This document shows, piece by piece, positions 42,628-51,858 of a DNA stretch of 64,000 nucleotides. The first letter of the stretch is position 1. The number at the start of each line of letters is the position of its first letter. The position numbers and the translations under genes were made by a program. The stretch comes from UTCHB3 sp002050155 (GTDB taxonomy: Bacteria > Bacteroidota > Ignavibacteria > Ignavibacteriales > Ignavibacteriaceae): positions 2,790,001 through 2,854,000 of the forward strand of contig CP129491.1 in assembly GCA_030584105.1 (NCBI GenBank). The letters are read 5' to 3'. Under the pieces are notes generated by a model that was not told the DNA's origin, searched no databases, and was given only the letters and a program-made list of their open reading frames with translations.

Positions 42628-43845
42628 ATGAAAAAAGTAACTAAATTAACTTTGTTTTTTGTGCTGGTTCAGTTTATCGCATCGGCACAGTCGCCATACA
42701 CAATTCTTATTTCTTTCGACGGTTTCCGTTACGATTATATGGATCGTGGGATAACGCCCAATCTTTGGAAAGTTGCAGAAAACGGCGTAAAAGCGCTTTC
42801 GTTGCGTCCTTCGTTTCCTTCGATTACATTTCCTAATCATTACTCGATTATTACGGGTATGTACCCTGAGAATCACGGCTTAATTAATAATACGATGTAT
42901 AATCCGGTAACAGGAGCAACCTATCGTTTGAACGACTCGCTTGCAGTTCAAGACCCCAGTTGGTATCAAGGCGAGGCTTTTTGGGAGACCGCTCAAAGGT
43001 ATGGAATAACTACTGCAAGTTTCTTCTGGCCCGGCTCTGAAATTAATTTAGAGTACCGGCGCCCTAAATATTTTAAAAAATACGACCACAACTACCCGTA
43101 TAAGAAAAGAGTTGACGGAATTCTTGAGTGGCTTAGCATGCCACTGGCTGAACGCCCGCGCTTCCTGACTCTTTATTTTGACGCAACCGACTCTTACGGG
43201 CACAAATTCGGTCCCGATTCCGACAGTACAAACAAAGCAATTTCAATTCTGGATGATGTAACGGGCTATTTGTTGGATAAGCTGAAGGCTGCCAATTTGT
43301 TGGATTCGACAAACCTTATTTTTGTGAGTGATCACGGGATGACGGCAATTGATAAATCGAAATTTGTGGATGTTACCCCTTTCATAGAGGGAGAAAAATA
43401 TAAAATCTGGGCGGAAGGCACTTACCTTTTAATTGAACCTGAAACGGGAAATGAAGAATCGGTTTATCAAAAGTTAAAAAAGAACGAAACTCACTATAAG
43501 GTATATCGCAGGGAGGAAATGCCGGCTTTCTATCATTTTTCAAGCAACCCGTTAATCTCAAAAATTATTGCGGTTGCTGATATCGGATGGGAAATTGGGG
43601 GCACAGAAGCCAAACAAAAATTTGAACGCTGGAATTCAGGCGGGGTGCACGGTTTTGATAACAACAACATTCAGATGCACGGGCTGTTTCTGGCGATGGG
43701 ACCCTCTTTTAAGAAAAACTATCGGATTGGTACTGTATGGAATATTGATATCTATCCACTTCTTTGTGAAATATTTAATATCCCAATTCCCCGTAAAATT
43801 GACGGCAGAGCCGAAAGGATTGATTTTATACTGAACAAATTTTAG
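42628..43845 (+). CDS. Ectonucleotide pyrophosphatase/phosphodiesterase (NPP family)
   Basis: Exported alkaline-phosphatase-superfamily enzyme hydrolysing phosphodiester or pyrophosphate bonds of nucleotides or related compounds. Signal peptide 1-20 (IASA/QS). Catalytic features: ILISFDGFRYDY with metal-binding Asp31, PSITFPNHYSIITGMYPENHG with nucleophile Thr67, YFDATDSYGHKFGP (Asp and His ligands), FVSDHGMT (Asp-His) and GVHGFDN with a final His ligand. 405 residues, the usual bacterial length. Single gene. Confidence 0.93.
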   Translation: MKKVTKLTLFFVLVQFIASAQSPYTILISFDGFRYDYMDRGITPNLWKVAENGVKALSLRPSFPSITFPNHYSIITGMYPENHGLINNTMYNPVTGATYRLNDSLAVQDPSWYQGEAFWETAQRYGITTASFFWPGSEINLEYRRPKYFKKYDHNYPYKKRVDGILEWLSMPLAERPRFLTLYFDATDSYGHKFGPDSDSTNKAISILDDVTGYLLDKLKAANLLDSTNLIFVSDHGMTAIDKSKFVDVTPFIEGEKYKIWAEGTYLLIEPETGNEESVYQKLKKNETHYKVYRREEMPAFYHFSSNPLISKIIAVADIGWEIGGTEAKQKFERWNSGGVHGFDNNNIQMHGLFLAMGPSFKKNYRIGTVWNIDIYPLLCEIFNIPIPRKIDGRAERIDFILNKF

Positions 43846-43932
43846 TTAATCGGTTCAGGTGCCATTTTTTACAGGCAGTAGCCTTTGAGTGTGGTTTCAT
43901 TAAAACAGCAGTATATGTAAACTTACTATAAG

Positions 43933-43975
43933 CTTCTTTATTTTTCGTTGCGGAAATAAAGAAGTTTCTCTTTTT
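43933..43975 (+). terminator. Terminator after the NPP gene
   Basis: Perfect 11-bp stem CTTCTTTATTT / AAATAAAGAAG with a 10-base loop, followed by TTTCTCTTTTT. Downstream to 44186 lie only a weak repeat (TAAAACGGGATAA at 44040 and 44102) and no gene. Confidence 0.8.
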
Positions 43976-44231
43976 ACGCTGTTTTTATCAGGATTTTTTC
44001 AACTGCCGGTTGTGTTGAAGAAACAGGAGGGAGCATTAATAAAACGGGATAATAAACCGTATGTACCGGAATTTGTCTGTGTTGTTGAACAGTTGTATTG
44101 ATAAAACGGGATAAAAAGAAGATATGGGAGAAAAAACTTCAAAACTGCCGTGAAATATTTTGAGGGAATCAACCAATTAATTATTTTTGACAAATAGAAA
44201 TTTTTATAACCTATACAATAATTGGTGTAGT

Positions 44232-46616
44232 ATGATTGGCTTGTTGCGGGACACAAGAAAGTTATTTTTAATCAGAGAGGTGATTATAGGCTTTCTCTTT
44301 TCACTCCTTTTTTCTTCTTTGCTCTATTCACAAGAATCACCCGGCTCCGGCTATTTGGAAATTGTTGCTTTTTCCGAGAAAGCAAATTCATTAATTGGGA
44401 AAAATTTTCAATCTGCACCAATTCTTGACCTTCTTTCAAAAGCAAAACTCTATCAGGAGAAAAGCAGCCAACTTCGGGATATTCTCTTCAAATATGAAAG
44501 CTCTCTTTCCTCAAAAATTGCCTTATACGATGATAACACCGCTTCTGTCGATTTTTATTGGGCGCAGGAGTCAAAAGTAATACAACAGTTAGAAGTGGTG
44601 CCGTTTGTTCAATACGGTACATACACATTGGTTTACGATGAAGATGAAAATATGTATGCAGTGCCGGGGAAGTTGAAACTAAATGAGCCGGTTAAGCTTT
44701 CATTAATGCCAAGCAACAACGAAATTTCGGTTGAGGGAATTTCCGAAGTTTATGATATCCCAGTTTATACTATTTATAAGGGAGAATATCAACAAATTAT
44801 TCAGAGGCTTACGACATCAAACGATTCGTTGTATAATGTTTTAATGGTGCTTTCGAATAGTTTTCTTACCGAGCTTTCCGCTGTTTTGCCCTCACTTAAA
44901 GATTATTATTTAACGGAAGCAATAACGAAATATAAGGGAAAGATAGAAGAGCTTCTCAAAAAAGAGGAATACAGAACAGCCCGTAACACGCTTGATGAAC
45001 TGTTGAAATACCTGTTAAATGAAGGGCGAAGAAGCGATACAGAAGATGTCAAGAAGTTCTTTTTTGTCTCTTTTTTTCAACAGGTTAAAAATATTATTCT
45101 TACCGGTAACAGCTCAGGCGGTAAGAAGGGGCTTGATCTCTTTCAGGAACTTAATAAAGACATGTCTGAGAGAGAAGTATATTATAATGAACTTTATTCG
45201 CTCTGGTTGGAAAAGAAAGAAGGAGGTTCGTTTGAACCCGCACCCTATCTTCAATTGTATTACAGCTATTTTTCTTTGATTCTCTCGCAGGAAAAAGAAA
45301 AATATTTCCCATTGTATATAACGGCATTTACAAAGTACTACGATTTTTCAATTTCAGAAGCTTTTACACAAAGGAAGATATCAAACATCGCTTCGCTATA
45401 CGATTCACTGACATATTACCGCGGTTTTTTTGGTGAAGAGAAAGAGTATGCGCAATATTTTCAAAAGCAAATTGAAGCACTTTCGGTATTTTTTGATCAG
45501 GTAACACAGGTTAATTCCGACCTCTCCAATTATTATTTAGTTCCGGGAGGTGAGACTTACATTTTTGATGATGGCGGCGAGCATATTCTAAAACCATTTC
45601 TCCTTTTTAAATACCCGTCAGATGGAAATTTACAAAAACTGATTCACTTGATTGATAAGGAGCTGTATGCCTATAAAAAGAGCATACTGTCCGTTACTCA
45701 TTTGAGTACTCTGCAGGATTATGAAGTCGCCTATGTCAATTGTTCGGGAAGTATGAATTTGGAAGAACGAAAAAAATTGAAACATAATTTTTTTAATATA
45801 CCGGAACTTGATTTCAAAACACAATATTTGAAGTTAAAGTTTGAGGATATTAAAGATGAATTGGTTTATAATATTTTAGATAACAGAGCGAACACTTTGC
45901 GCCAAAACATAAATACAGAGATACTTGAGTTGAGAACTGCTATGGGAATTCCGTCTTTGGCAACAACCCGATTCTCAATTGAGCTGTCACCTTTTACTGT
46001 TATGAGAGTTCTTCCGAAGTTGGAGGGCTATAATTCGTTTATTGTTCCGGTTAACAAGGTGGAGTTTTTAGGCTCATCGGTGGCGTTGGGGCTTAATTTT
46101 ATGATAAATAACGAGCGTTTAAAACCTGTCATCGATCCTGATGCCGAAGGCCGCTACAACTATTTTACAGTAACTGTATCTGCAGATTTACAGTACCCTC
46201 AAATCAAGGCTGAAAAACTGCTCTATTTCAGCCGAAACAACACTCCGGGTGATTTTTCAAATATTGTTCCCGAGGTGTCGCCGATTAAACTTGCCTATAC
46301 GAAAGTTAAATTAGGGTTTGGTTTCGAGTCTTACGAAAAATATTACTACAACCCCAACCCGATTTCCTTCGATTTTGGAATCAGAGCGGGTGTTGCAGCG
46401 GTGATATTAAAAGAAACATATCAGTCAGTTCGTTCAAACGAATTTAGGAACGGCACTTATTACTATTTACTCAACAAGGAACAGATTGAGGAAATATCGT
46501 TTTCCCCTTTTGTAGAGTTAAGGTTCAGTATATTGCATTTGGGGTTTTCTTACGATTTTGCAAAGAAACAACTTCAGGAGTTTGAACTCAGTTTAAGAAC
46601 AAAAATACAACTGTAA
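44232..46616 (+). CDS. Large exported protein of unknown function, barrel-like C-terminus
   Basis: Start set at ATG 44232, giving a signal peptide (VIIGFLFSLLFSSLLYSQ) that the longer TTG frame from 44187 would bury; 794 residues. The middle (~180-570) is helical and rich in Lys, Glu and Tyr, with no known domain. The last ~190 residues alternate hydrophobic/polar strands (RFSIELSPFTVMRVLP, SVALGLNFMINNERL, FTVTVSADLQYP, FGIRAGVAAVILKE, FELSLRTKIQL) like an outer-membrane barrel. I do not recognise the family. Probable first gene of a cluster reaching 55963; the next gene starts 37 bases later. Confidence 0.7.
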   Translation: MIGLLRDTRKLFLIREVIIGFLFSLLFSSLLYSQESPGSGYLEIVAFSEKANSLIGKNFQSAPILDLLSKAKLYQEKSSQLRDILFKYESSLSSKIALYDDNTASVDFYWAQESKVIQQLEVVPFVQYGTYTLVYDEDENMYAVPGKLKLNEPVKLSLMPSNNEISVEGISEVYDIPVYTIYKGEYQQIIQRLTTSNDSLYNVLMVLSNSFLTELSAVLPSLKDYYLTEAITKYKGKIEELLKKEEYRTARNTLDELLKYLLNEGRRSDTEDVKKFFFVSFFQQVKNIILTGNSSGGKKGLDLFQELNKDMSEREVYYNELYSLWLEKKEGGSFEPAPYLQLYYSYFSLILSQEKEKYFPLYITAFTKYYDFSISEAFTQRKISNIASLYDSLTYYRGFFGEEKEYAQYFQKQIEALSVFFDQVTQVNSDLSNYYLVPGGETYIFDDGGEHILKPFLLFKYPSDGNLQKLIHLIDKELYAYKKSILSVTHLSTLQDYEVAYVNCSGSMNLEERKKLKHNFFNIPELDFKTQYLKLKFEDIKDELVYNILDNRANTLRQNINTEILELRTAMGIPSLATTRFSIELSPFTVMRVLPKLEGYNSFIVPVNKVEFLGSSVALGLNFMINNERLKPVIDPDAEGRYNYFTVTVSADLQYPQIKAEKLLYFSRNNTPGDFSNIVPEVSPIKLAYTKVKLGFGFESYEKYYYNPNPISFDFGIRAGVAAVILKETYQSVRSNEFRNGTYYYLLNKEQIEEISFSPFVELRFSILHLGFSYDFAKKQLQEFELSLRTKIQL

Positions 46617-46653
46617 AATAAATTAAGGTAACAACTTAAATAAGGTAACAATC

Positions 46654-47391
46654 ATGAAACATTGGATCACTCTATTTTTCGCTGTTTTATTCTTCGGCAG
46701 CACTTCAGCACAATATAACAGTAAACAACTTGGCGGAAGTGGGTTCCCGCAGTCTTTCTTTTTCATTGGTGGTTTGACCACAGAAGAATTAACCCCCGCT
46801 CACATGGGCAACCCAACGCTGAAAAACTCCGGTATAGTGTTAGGCTGGGAGTACAATCTTAAAAAGATTGAAGATATCCCAATTGTACGCGATTTTAGCA
46901 CCGGGTTCAATCTTGGAGGCGCGACAACTTTTGGGTTCACAGCCGGAAGCGGCTATTTGAATCTGCCGGATGCCTCCCGGAACAACATGATAAATATCCC
47001 CGTAAGAACATACACGGGCATAGCAGATTTTTTCTCGGTTGAGATTAACAGTAAAACTGCGTATAATTTTCCGGATGATCGGGCGGTTGAATTTTCAGTT
47101 GGTTTAACGCTGCTAAATATTGGCGGAAGTGTAACTTATTTTTCGGCGGGGAACTCGTTTATGGATAATCGCTTTACTTTTGCTGTGTCGCTTCTTCCGG
47201 TATATATTAAACCTGCAATTAAAGTGAAACTTAAAAACATTACTATGGGCTTAGGTGTATTAATTAACCCGACAAATATCCTTGAATATCGATGGGGTCC
47301 TGAGGGATATTACTCGTTTGAAGAGCAAGGGGTGATGACAACGGGTGCTTCGCCGCAAAAATTCGCAGTTTTAGCTTATTTGAATCTTTAA
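46654..47391 (+). CDS. Exported outer-membrane-like protein of unknown function
   Basis: 245 residues with a signal peptide (1-19, ..STSA/QY). Predicted strands throughout (SGIVLGWEYNLKK, FSTGFNLGGATTFGFTAGSGY, VEFSVGLTLLNIGGSVTYFS, FTFAVSLLPVYIKPAIKVKL, ITMGLGVLINP) suggest a barrel or beta-sandwich. Family not recognised. It follows the 794-residue protein by 37 bases and is probably cotranscribed with it. Confidence 0.65.
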   Translation: MKHWITLFFAVLFFGSTSAQYNSKQLGGSGFPQSFFFIGGLTTEELTPAHMGNPTLKNSGIVLGWEYNLKKIEDIPIVRDFSTGFNLGGATTFGFTAGSGYLNLPDASRNNMINIPVRTYTGIADFFSVEINSKTAYNFPDDRAVEFSVGLTLLNIGGSVTYFSAGNSFMDNRFTFAVSLLPVYIKPAIKVKLKNITMGLGVLINPTNILEYRWGPEGYYSFEEQGVMTTGASPQKFAVLAYLNL

Positions 47392-47512
47392 AGAGCATGC
47401 CGGTTGAGTTTGGCTCATTTCATTAATTTATCTTACTTCTCAATTTAGAAAATCTCGGGTTAATTAGATATAATTTTTTGAACGGGAAATTGAATTTTGA
47501 AAAGAATGAATT

Positions 47513-47662
47513 ATGGGCAGCGGTCAATTAGATATGTTACCCGAGCCGGAAGAAATCATATCAGATTACTTGCCTGATTCTTTGGATAGTTCCGCAGTAA
47601 ATATGGTACTAAAAAAGTTTTCCGTGAATAGGAAAAAATTAAAAAAACAGGGAAAACTTTAA
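47513..47662 (+). CDS. Possible 49-residue ORF
   Basis: ATG-TAA frame in the 384-base gap between two clustered genes. The peptide begins MGSGQLDMLPEPEEII and ends Lys-rich (KKFSVNRKKLKKQGKL). No strong ribosome-binding site and no recognised family. The rest of the gap is AT-rich and holds no other gene. Confidence 0.25.
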   Translation: MGSGQLDMLPEPEEIISDYLPDSLDSSAVNMVLKKFSVNRKKLKKQGKL

Positions 47663-47775
47663 AAGACGCAGGGAACTATTAAAATTAAGGTAATTTAAGT
47701 ATTTTTACAATTCAGAATAAAGATTTGTATCGTTTGGAAAATCTCTGTGAGAAAAAGAATTTCAAGAGGTAATAT

Positions 47776-49329
47776 ATGTCTGAGTCAAAATTAGATACAA
47801 CCTTACCGGTTGTGTTGTTCATACTGGGTGCGTTGGGGATTGCTATTGTGTTTCTGCCATGGTTTAAAATCGATCTTAGTGGGTTAATAAACATCGAAGA
47901 AGCCCCAACGATAACGGGCGAGAAAACAAAAATTGGGTATTATATACTCGCAATATTTTTACTTCAGATTATCATTTCGTTTATAAGGGACGCTCAATAC
48001 CGGATTCTCTATTATCTTCCTTCAATATTAGCGTTCCTTTTGATGACGGGCTTTTTAGTTTGGCTTAAAATTAAAGGGAATGAAATCCCTGAAGAAACTC
48101 TTGCCTTTTTTAATTCAGAACCTCCTTCAATTGGTTATGCTTTTGGAATCGGTTTGGAATATGCCGTTATAACATTTTCCTTCTTTATCGGGCAGAAGAT
48201 GGCGCGATTATCAAGAGAAGAGATATTTGAAGAGGAAGATTTTTGGCAGGCTGTTAATTTACCCTCCTCCGGGGCTAACAATTCAATCTCAACTGATTCT
48301 GATTCAACATCATCGTTTTTAACTGCCGGGGAAGGCGGCACATCAACAGCCACAGACATTTCCGAAAGACCACACATAGGTTCCGGAAGAATAATAGCGG
48401 GAGGGCGGGCAGACGCTTCCGAGAGACCATACAGAGGTTCCGGAAGAATAATAGCGGGAGGGCGGGCAGACGCTTCTTACACCCGGGCCGGCTCCACCAC
48501 TTCGGATGATTCCGGCACCTCAGACGGCACCTACACTTCGAAGAGTTCAGAGAAAACACCAGGTAACAGCAACGATTCCGATGGAAAACCAATACAGAGT
48601 ACAGAATCAGCAGTACAATCTGCCTTCAACTATGAACAATTTTTGGCTTCACAGAGGAATTCGAGAACCAGAATGTTTATATTAGGCAGTTTGATTGGGC
48701 TTTTAATAGCATTGAGCGCTATTTTAATTTATATCATTGCAAATAATGCAAGAAAGAGCGACAGCCCTGCTGCGAAAGTTCAAAACGAAAGAACCAGATT
48801 AGATTCTTTGGTTACTCATGTAAATTATTTAATGGCGGATAGTAGGTATGCGGATGCAATTTCTGAACTTGATTCCTTAGAATGGAAGATTAATCCTCCG
48901 GAGTACCCGCAGGAAGTCCAAAAATATGAACAAATCCGGTTGGATTTACATAATACATTAACAAAGTTACAGGGAGAAATTGCCGCCCCGCAACCGGTTG
49001 CGCCGCCACCGGTTGTGATAGATGCGGGGCCACCGGAGTATTTAGCAGTCGATACTTATCTGAGAGCTATAACCATTGTAAAAAGAGCTTATTTTTACTC
49101 AAAACCTTCGCTTAATTTCCAAAGGGACAGGTATGTCGTTCTCGGTCAGGTGATTACTATTACTAAAATATTGGGTGATTTCTACTATGCTTCGTACACT
49201 TGGCAGGGGCGAACTACCACCGGTTGGATGTACAAATATAACTTCACAACAAACTTCTATGATGACGGAAGAGATTATCATGACCCGGAGGAAAGTTATG
49301 ATGAAGAATGGTTACAACAAGTTAGATAG
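47776..49329 (+). CDS. Five-TM envelope protein with periplasmic SH3-like domain (paralogue A)
   Basis: 517 residues. Four TM helices (~11-29, 52-70, 79-98, 120-140), then a ~155-residue Ser/Gly/Thr-rich cytoplasmic linker with a duplicated 19-residue unit (GSGRIIAGGRADAS..). TM5 lies at ~300-322. A periplasmic helical segment follows (NERTRLDSLVTHVNYLMADSRYADAISEL.., ~335-400, in part), then a Pro-rich hinge and an SH3-like domain (~436-490: AYFYSKPSLNFQRDRYVVLGQ, WQGRTTTGWMYKYNF). Clearly paralogous to the genes at 49534 and 54335. I know no characterised family with this layout; the topology is inferred from hydrophobicity. Confidence 0.75.
   Translation: MSESKLDTTLPVVLFILGALGIAIVFLPWFKIDLSGLINIEEAPTITGEKTKIGYYILAIFLLQIIISFIRDAQYRILYYLPSILAFLLMTGFLVWLKIKGNEIPEETLAFFNSEPPSIGYAFGIGLEYAVITFSFFIGQKMARLSREEIFEEEDFWQAVNLPSSGANNSISTDSDSTSSFLTAGEGGTSTATDISERPHIGSGRIIAGGRADASERPYRGSGRIIAGGRADASYTRAGSTTSDDSGTSDGTYTSKSSEKTPGNSNDSDGKPIQSTESAVQSAFNYEQFLASQRNSRTRMFILGSLIGLLIALSAILIYIIANNARKSDSPAAKVQNERTRLDSLVTHVNYLMADSRYADAISELDSLEWKINPPEYPQEVQKYEQIRLDLHNTLTKLQGEIAAPQPVAPPPVVIDAGPPEYLAVDTYLRAITIVKRAYFYSKPSLNFQRDRYVVLGQVITITKILGDFYYASYTWQGRTTTGWMYKYNFTTNFYDDGRDYHDPEESYDEEWLQQVR
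48361..48474. repeat. 57-bp in-frame tandem duplication in the linker of paralogue A
   Basis: TCCGAAAGACCACACATAGG.. at 48361 and TCCGAGAGACCATACAGAGG.. at 48418 begin two nearly identical 57-bp units (19 codons, GSGRIIAGGRADASERP type). Confidence 0.93.
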
Positions 49330-49533
49330 GTTTAGTTTGGCAGGTTTATATTAACACCAAAAAATTCCGGTAAGGGAGGAAGGTGAACTGTTTTTGAAAT
49401 AAATTGTGTGTATGTATATTAACAAGAGAAATTTTTGAACCATAATGGTGATTCAAATAGCTTGTTATCTGTTCATTGTGCAAATTGGGTTGCTAAAAAT
49501 TTTCAGTTTCAACAAAATTTGAGGAGATAGAAA

Positions 49534-50652
49534 ATGTATCAGACGGACTCACGAAAATCGTTATTAAATTGGTTGTTAATATTAGGTATTGTTGGGGCGT
49601 TATCTGTCTTCCTTCCCTGGCTTAACATAGGTGGTCTTATTAGCTCTAAAAAAACCAGTTTCGTTTCAGGGATTCAATTTCAAGCAGGAATAGTTACCTT
49701 CCTCCTTTTTGCCGGACAAATAGTTGTTTCGGTTCTAAAAAATGTTAAATACAATTATTTATATATCCTTCCTCCTACATTTGTACCCATTGTAATTTTC
49801 GTTGAAGCATATAGTTATGCCCACAAAATAGGAAGTATTTTTGGATCATCGATAGGCAGTGGATTCGCTGAAAGCATTTTTTCAAACTTATCGTACGGTG
49901 TTTATATAACATTTGCAGTTTCATTCACCTCTATTATTCTTGCCTTTCAGTTAATAATGATATTGAGAAGAGAAGCTGAGTTAGAAGGTGGATATCAAGG
50001 TGGAGTAATACCGGGGTTTGGAAGTGCACCCGGAGGGGGTTATCTGATGGGTAATTACCAAAATTATACTCCTACAAATTACAGTGGGGGCTATCCACCC
50101 CCGCCGGCAGATTATGGGCACACAGGTTCTCAAGAGCCGGGAAAACTTAGTCAACCCAATTATGGTGGGAATTATACAGTACCTCCAACAAGTCAGGGGC
50201 CTTCGGGTTTTTACGATTCTGAAAAATTCAGGCAATCAAACACGGGCGCCGGTGGAGGCACACCGTCGGCTACCGGCACAGGTCCATCCGACCAGCCCCA
50301 AAGCAGCGGCGCAACATTTTTTCCGGGCGCAGGAGGCAGCACACCATCGGCTACCGGTGCAGGTGCTTCCGACCAGCCCCAAAGCAGTGGCGTAACAAGC
50401 GGATATAGCACGGTAAATATAACAGAACAAAAGGCGGCTGAAGGAGTAACCACTCAGGCACAAAGCGCTGACTACAAGAAATACTTGGAAGCCCGGCAAA
50501 AATCAAAAAGTAAGATGTTATTGTTGGGTGGGATTATGATGTTAATCGTCGTTTTGAGTATTATTGTGATTGTTCTGGCAACAAAGAAACCGAACGCAGA
50601 AAACAACACAGACACAGGAGTAATGCAAGAACAGCAAAATCCTGAAGAATAA
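49534..50652 (+). CDS. Five-TM envelope protein lacking the periplasmic domain (paralogue B)
   Basis: 372 residues, with the same four-TM start as paralogue A (LLNWLLILGIVGALSVFLPWLNIGG aligned to the A start, in part). The cytoplasmic linker (~150-315) is rich in Gly, Pro, Tyr and Ser with a duplicated 27-residue unit. TM5 is at ~328-350 (MLLLGGIMMLIVVLSIIVIVL), preceded by the motif DYKKYLEARQKSKSK that matches NYEQFLASQRNSRTR in A. The protein ends about 22 residues after TM5, so it has no SH3-like domain. GAGGAGATAG precedes the ATG. Confidence 0.72.
   Translation: MYQTDSRKSLLNWLLILGIVGALSVFLPWLNIGGLISSKKTSFVSGIQFQAGIVTFLLFAGQIVVSVLKNVKYNYLYILPPTFVPIVIFVEAYSYAHKIGSIFGSSIGSGFAESIFSNLSYGVYITFAVSFTSIILAFQLIMILRREAELEGGYQGGVIPGFGSAPGGGYLMGNYQNYTPTNYSGGYPPPPADYGHTGSQEPGKLSQPNYGGNYTVPPTSQGPSGFYDSEKFRQSNTGAGGGTPSATGTGPSDQPQSSGATFFPGAGGSTPSATGAGASDQPQSSGVTSGYSTVNITEQKAAEGVTTQAQSADYKKYLEARQKSKSKMLLLGGIMMLIVVLSIIVIVLATKKPNAENNTDTGVMQEQQNPEE
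50240..50400. repeat. 81-bp in-frame tandem duplication in the linker of paralogue B
   Basis: Anchors TCGGCTACCGG at 50266 and 50347 (period 81, 27 codons) with conserved GACCAGCCCCAAAGCAG downstream of each. Encodes TPSATG.G.SDQPQSSG twice. Confidence 0.92.
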
Positions 50653-50732
50653 AAAAAGATTTTGGCGAACCGGTTTTTTAAACAAAGCGATCGTTACGCC
50701 ACCCGTGCCGGTTGTTTTTGCAGTTTACGAAG

Positions 50733-51482
50733 TTATTTATAAATCAATTCAATATGCCCGATGCATAAGTCGTCCCAAATGCCGGTGTAAACTTCCTTTA
50801 TTGAAAAAGTTAAAGTTTTAGTATTTATTGGTTTATCGAACATAATCTGCTGCATAGCGTGCATGTCGGGGAAGTGGCACTTAATCGAATCACCACCGTC
50901 GGAAGTAATAACCAGCATAGCCACTCTGTTGTTGTTGAAGTAAAGGTCAACGCCGTACTTGGCAGGGTTATAATGCCCACCGGGGTAAATCTTAAAACCT
51001 TTTATGGTTCTTTTTTGGTCAAGAGTAAATTTTAGCCATGAACCGACCCCATTTTTTACCGGTTGAGCCGGCGACCACCAGGTAGTATAGTCAAGATCAT
51101 TAACAAACTCGGGAGAATAAATTCTGTTGCTTCTGTAGAGAGTTCCGCTGGATGAGATATCAATAATTCTGGGGTCATTCGTGCTTACGGGTTTACCGGT
51201 AAACATAGCCTCATCGTACCCGAGGACAGCCGGCTGGTATAGTTCGCTGTTAGGAACAATTGAAGCTTCAATATCGGATAATTGCGGTCTCTTAGAAGGT
51301 ACGGATGCCGGCCCCTGTTCATTTGCCAATATACCATCCTCCGGTTTTATTATTTCGGTCTTATTGTTTTGGTTTTTTCCGTTGTCTTGTGTAATAACCA
51401 ATAAGACGATAACCGCCACGAGCAAAAGGGCAAAAATCGCCATAAACGAAACAATGATTTTAAATCTTGAATTTTCGTCCAT
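50733..51482 (-). CDS. Single-pass membrane protein with discoidin-like (NADase-type glycan-binding) domain
   Basis: 249 residues. TM helix ~9-30 (IIVSFMAIFALLLVAVIVLLVI), short polar spacer, then a periplasmic domain from ~100 with the pattern of F5/8 or NADase-type glycan-binding modules: YSPEFVNDLDYTTWWSPAQ, GVGSWLKFTLDQKRTIKGFKIYPGGHY, LTFSIKEVYTGIWDDLCIGHIEL. GGAGTGAT precedes the ATG. It is the only minus-strand gene in the 44-56 kb cluster; its glycan target is unknown. Confidence 0.78.
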   Translation of the reverse strand: MDENSRFKIIVSFMAIFALLLVAVIVLLVITQDNGKNQNNKTEIIKPEDGILANEQGPASVPSKRPQLSDIEASIVPNSELYQPAVLGYDEAMFTGKPVSTNDPRIIDISSSGTLYRSNRIYSPEFVNDLDYTTWWSPAQPVKNGVGSWLKFTLDQKRTIKGFKIYPGGHYNPAKYGVDLYFNNNRVAMLVITSDGGDSIKCHFPDMHAMQQIMFDKPINTKTLTFSIKEVYTGIWDDLCIGHIELIYK

Positions 51483-51858
51483 AAATCACTCCATATTAAC
51501 TCAACCGTGGGTTAATAAGCCCTCTGATCCTTCATTCTGAAAGCACCAAATTTAAAAATTAAATATCCAAAGCGTAAAATACAAAGTATCTTTGATTTAG
51601 CACTTGCTGAATGAAAAAAAATATTAAAGCAAAAGTTTTCATTTAACTTTAATTTTTTTTATATTTAGGTCAAATATCTTTTTAAGATTGGAATCAGTGC
51701 TGAAAAGTTAAAATTTGCCGAGTACTTACGGGGTTTAATAAATCAGCAGTGCAAGAAGAAAGCAACTCAAGCATTTAGTGGTGGATAATAAGAAAACTCT
51801 CTTCTTAATGTGTAATAACCGGGATATTATTTAAGTTAACAGGAATTACCGAGGCGAC
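51483..51858. promoter_or_regulatory. Divergent intergenic region (promoters expected)
   Basis: AT-rich DNA between the minus-strand glycan-binding gene and the plus-strand PEGA/FGE gene, where both promoters must lie. I cannot pick out a convincing consensus box, and there is no ORF or hairpin of note. Confidence 0.45.

Noticed and set aside
44187..44219. TTGACA / TATACA as a sigma-70 promoter
   Set aside because: Spacer is 19 bases and this lineage uses the TTTG/TAnnTTTG pattern; the TTG here was also not used as a start codon because the signal peptide begins at 44232.
43999..44256. Minus-strand 85-codon ORF
   Set aside because: Lies in AT-rich repeat DNA downstream of a terminator, overlaps the next gene's start and has no recognisable protein.
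50653..50732. Terminator between convergent genes at 50652 and 50733
   Set aside because: AACCGG / CCGGTT can pair only across a very long loop and lacks a clear T run at the right place.
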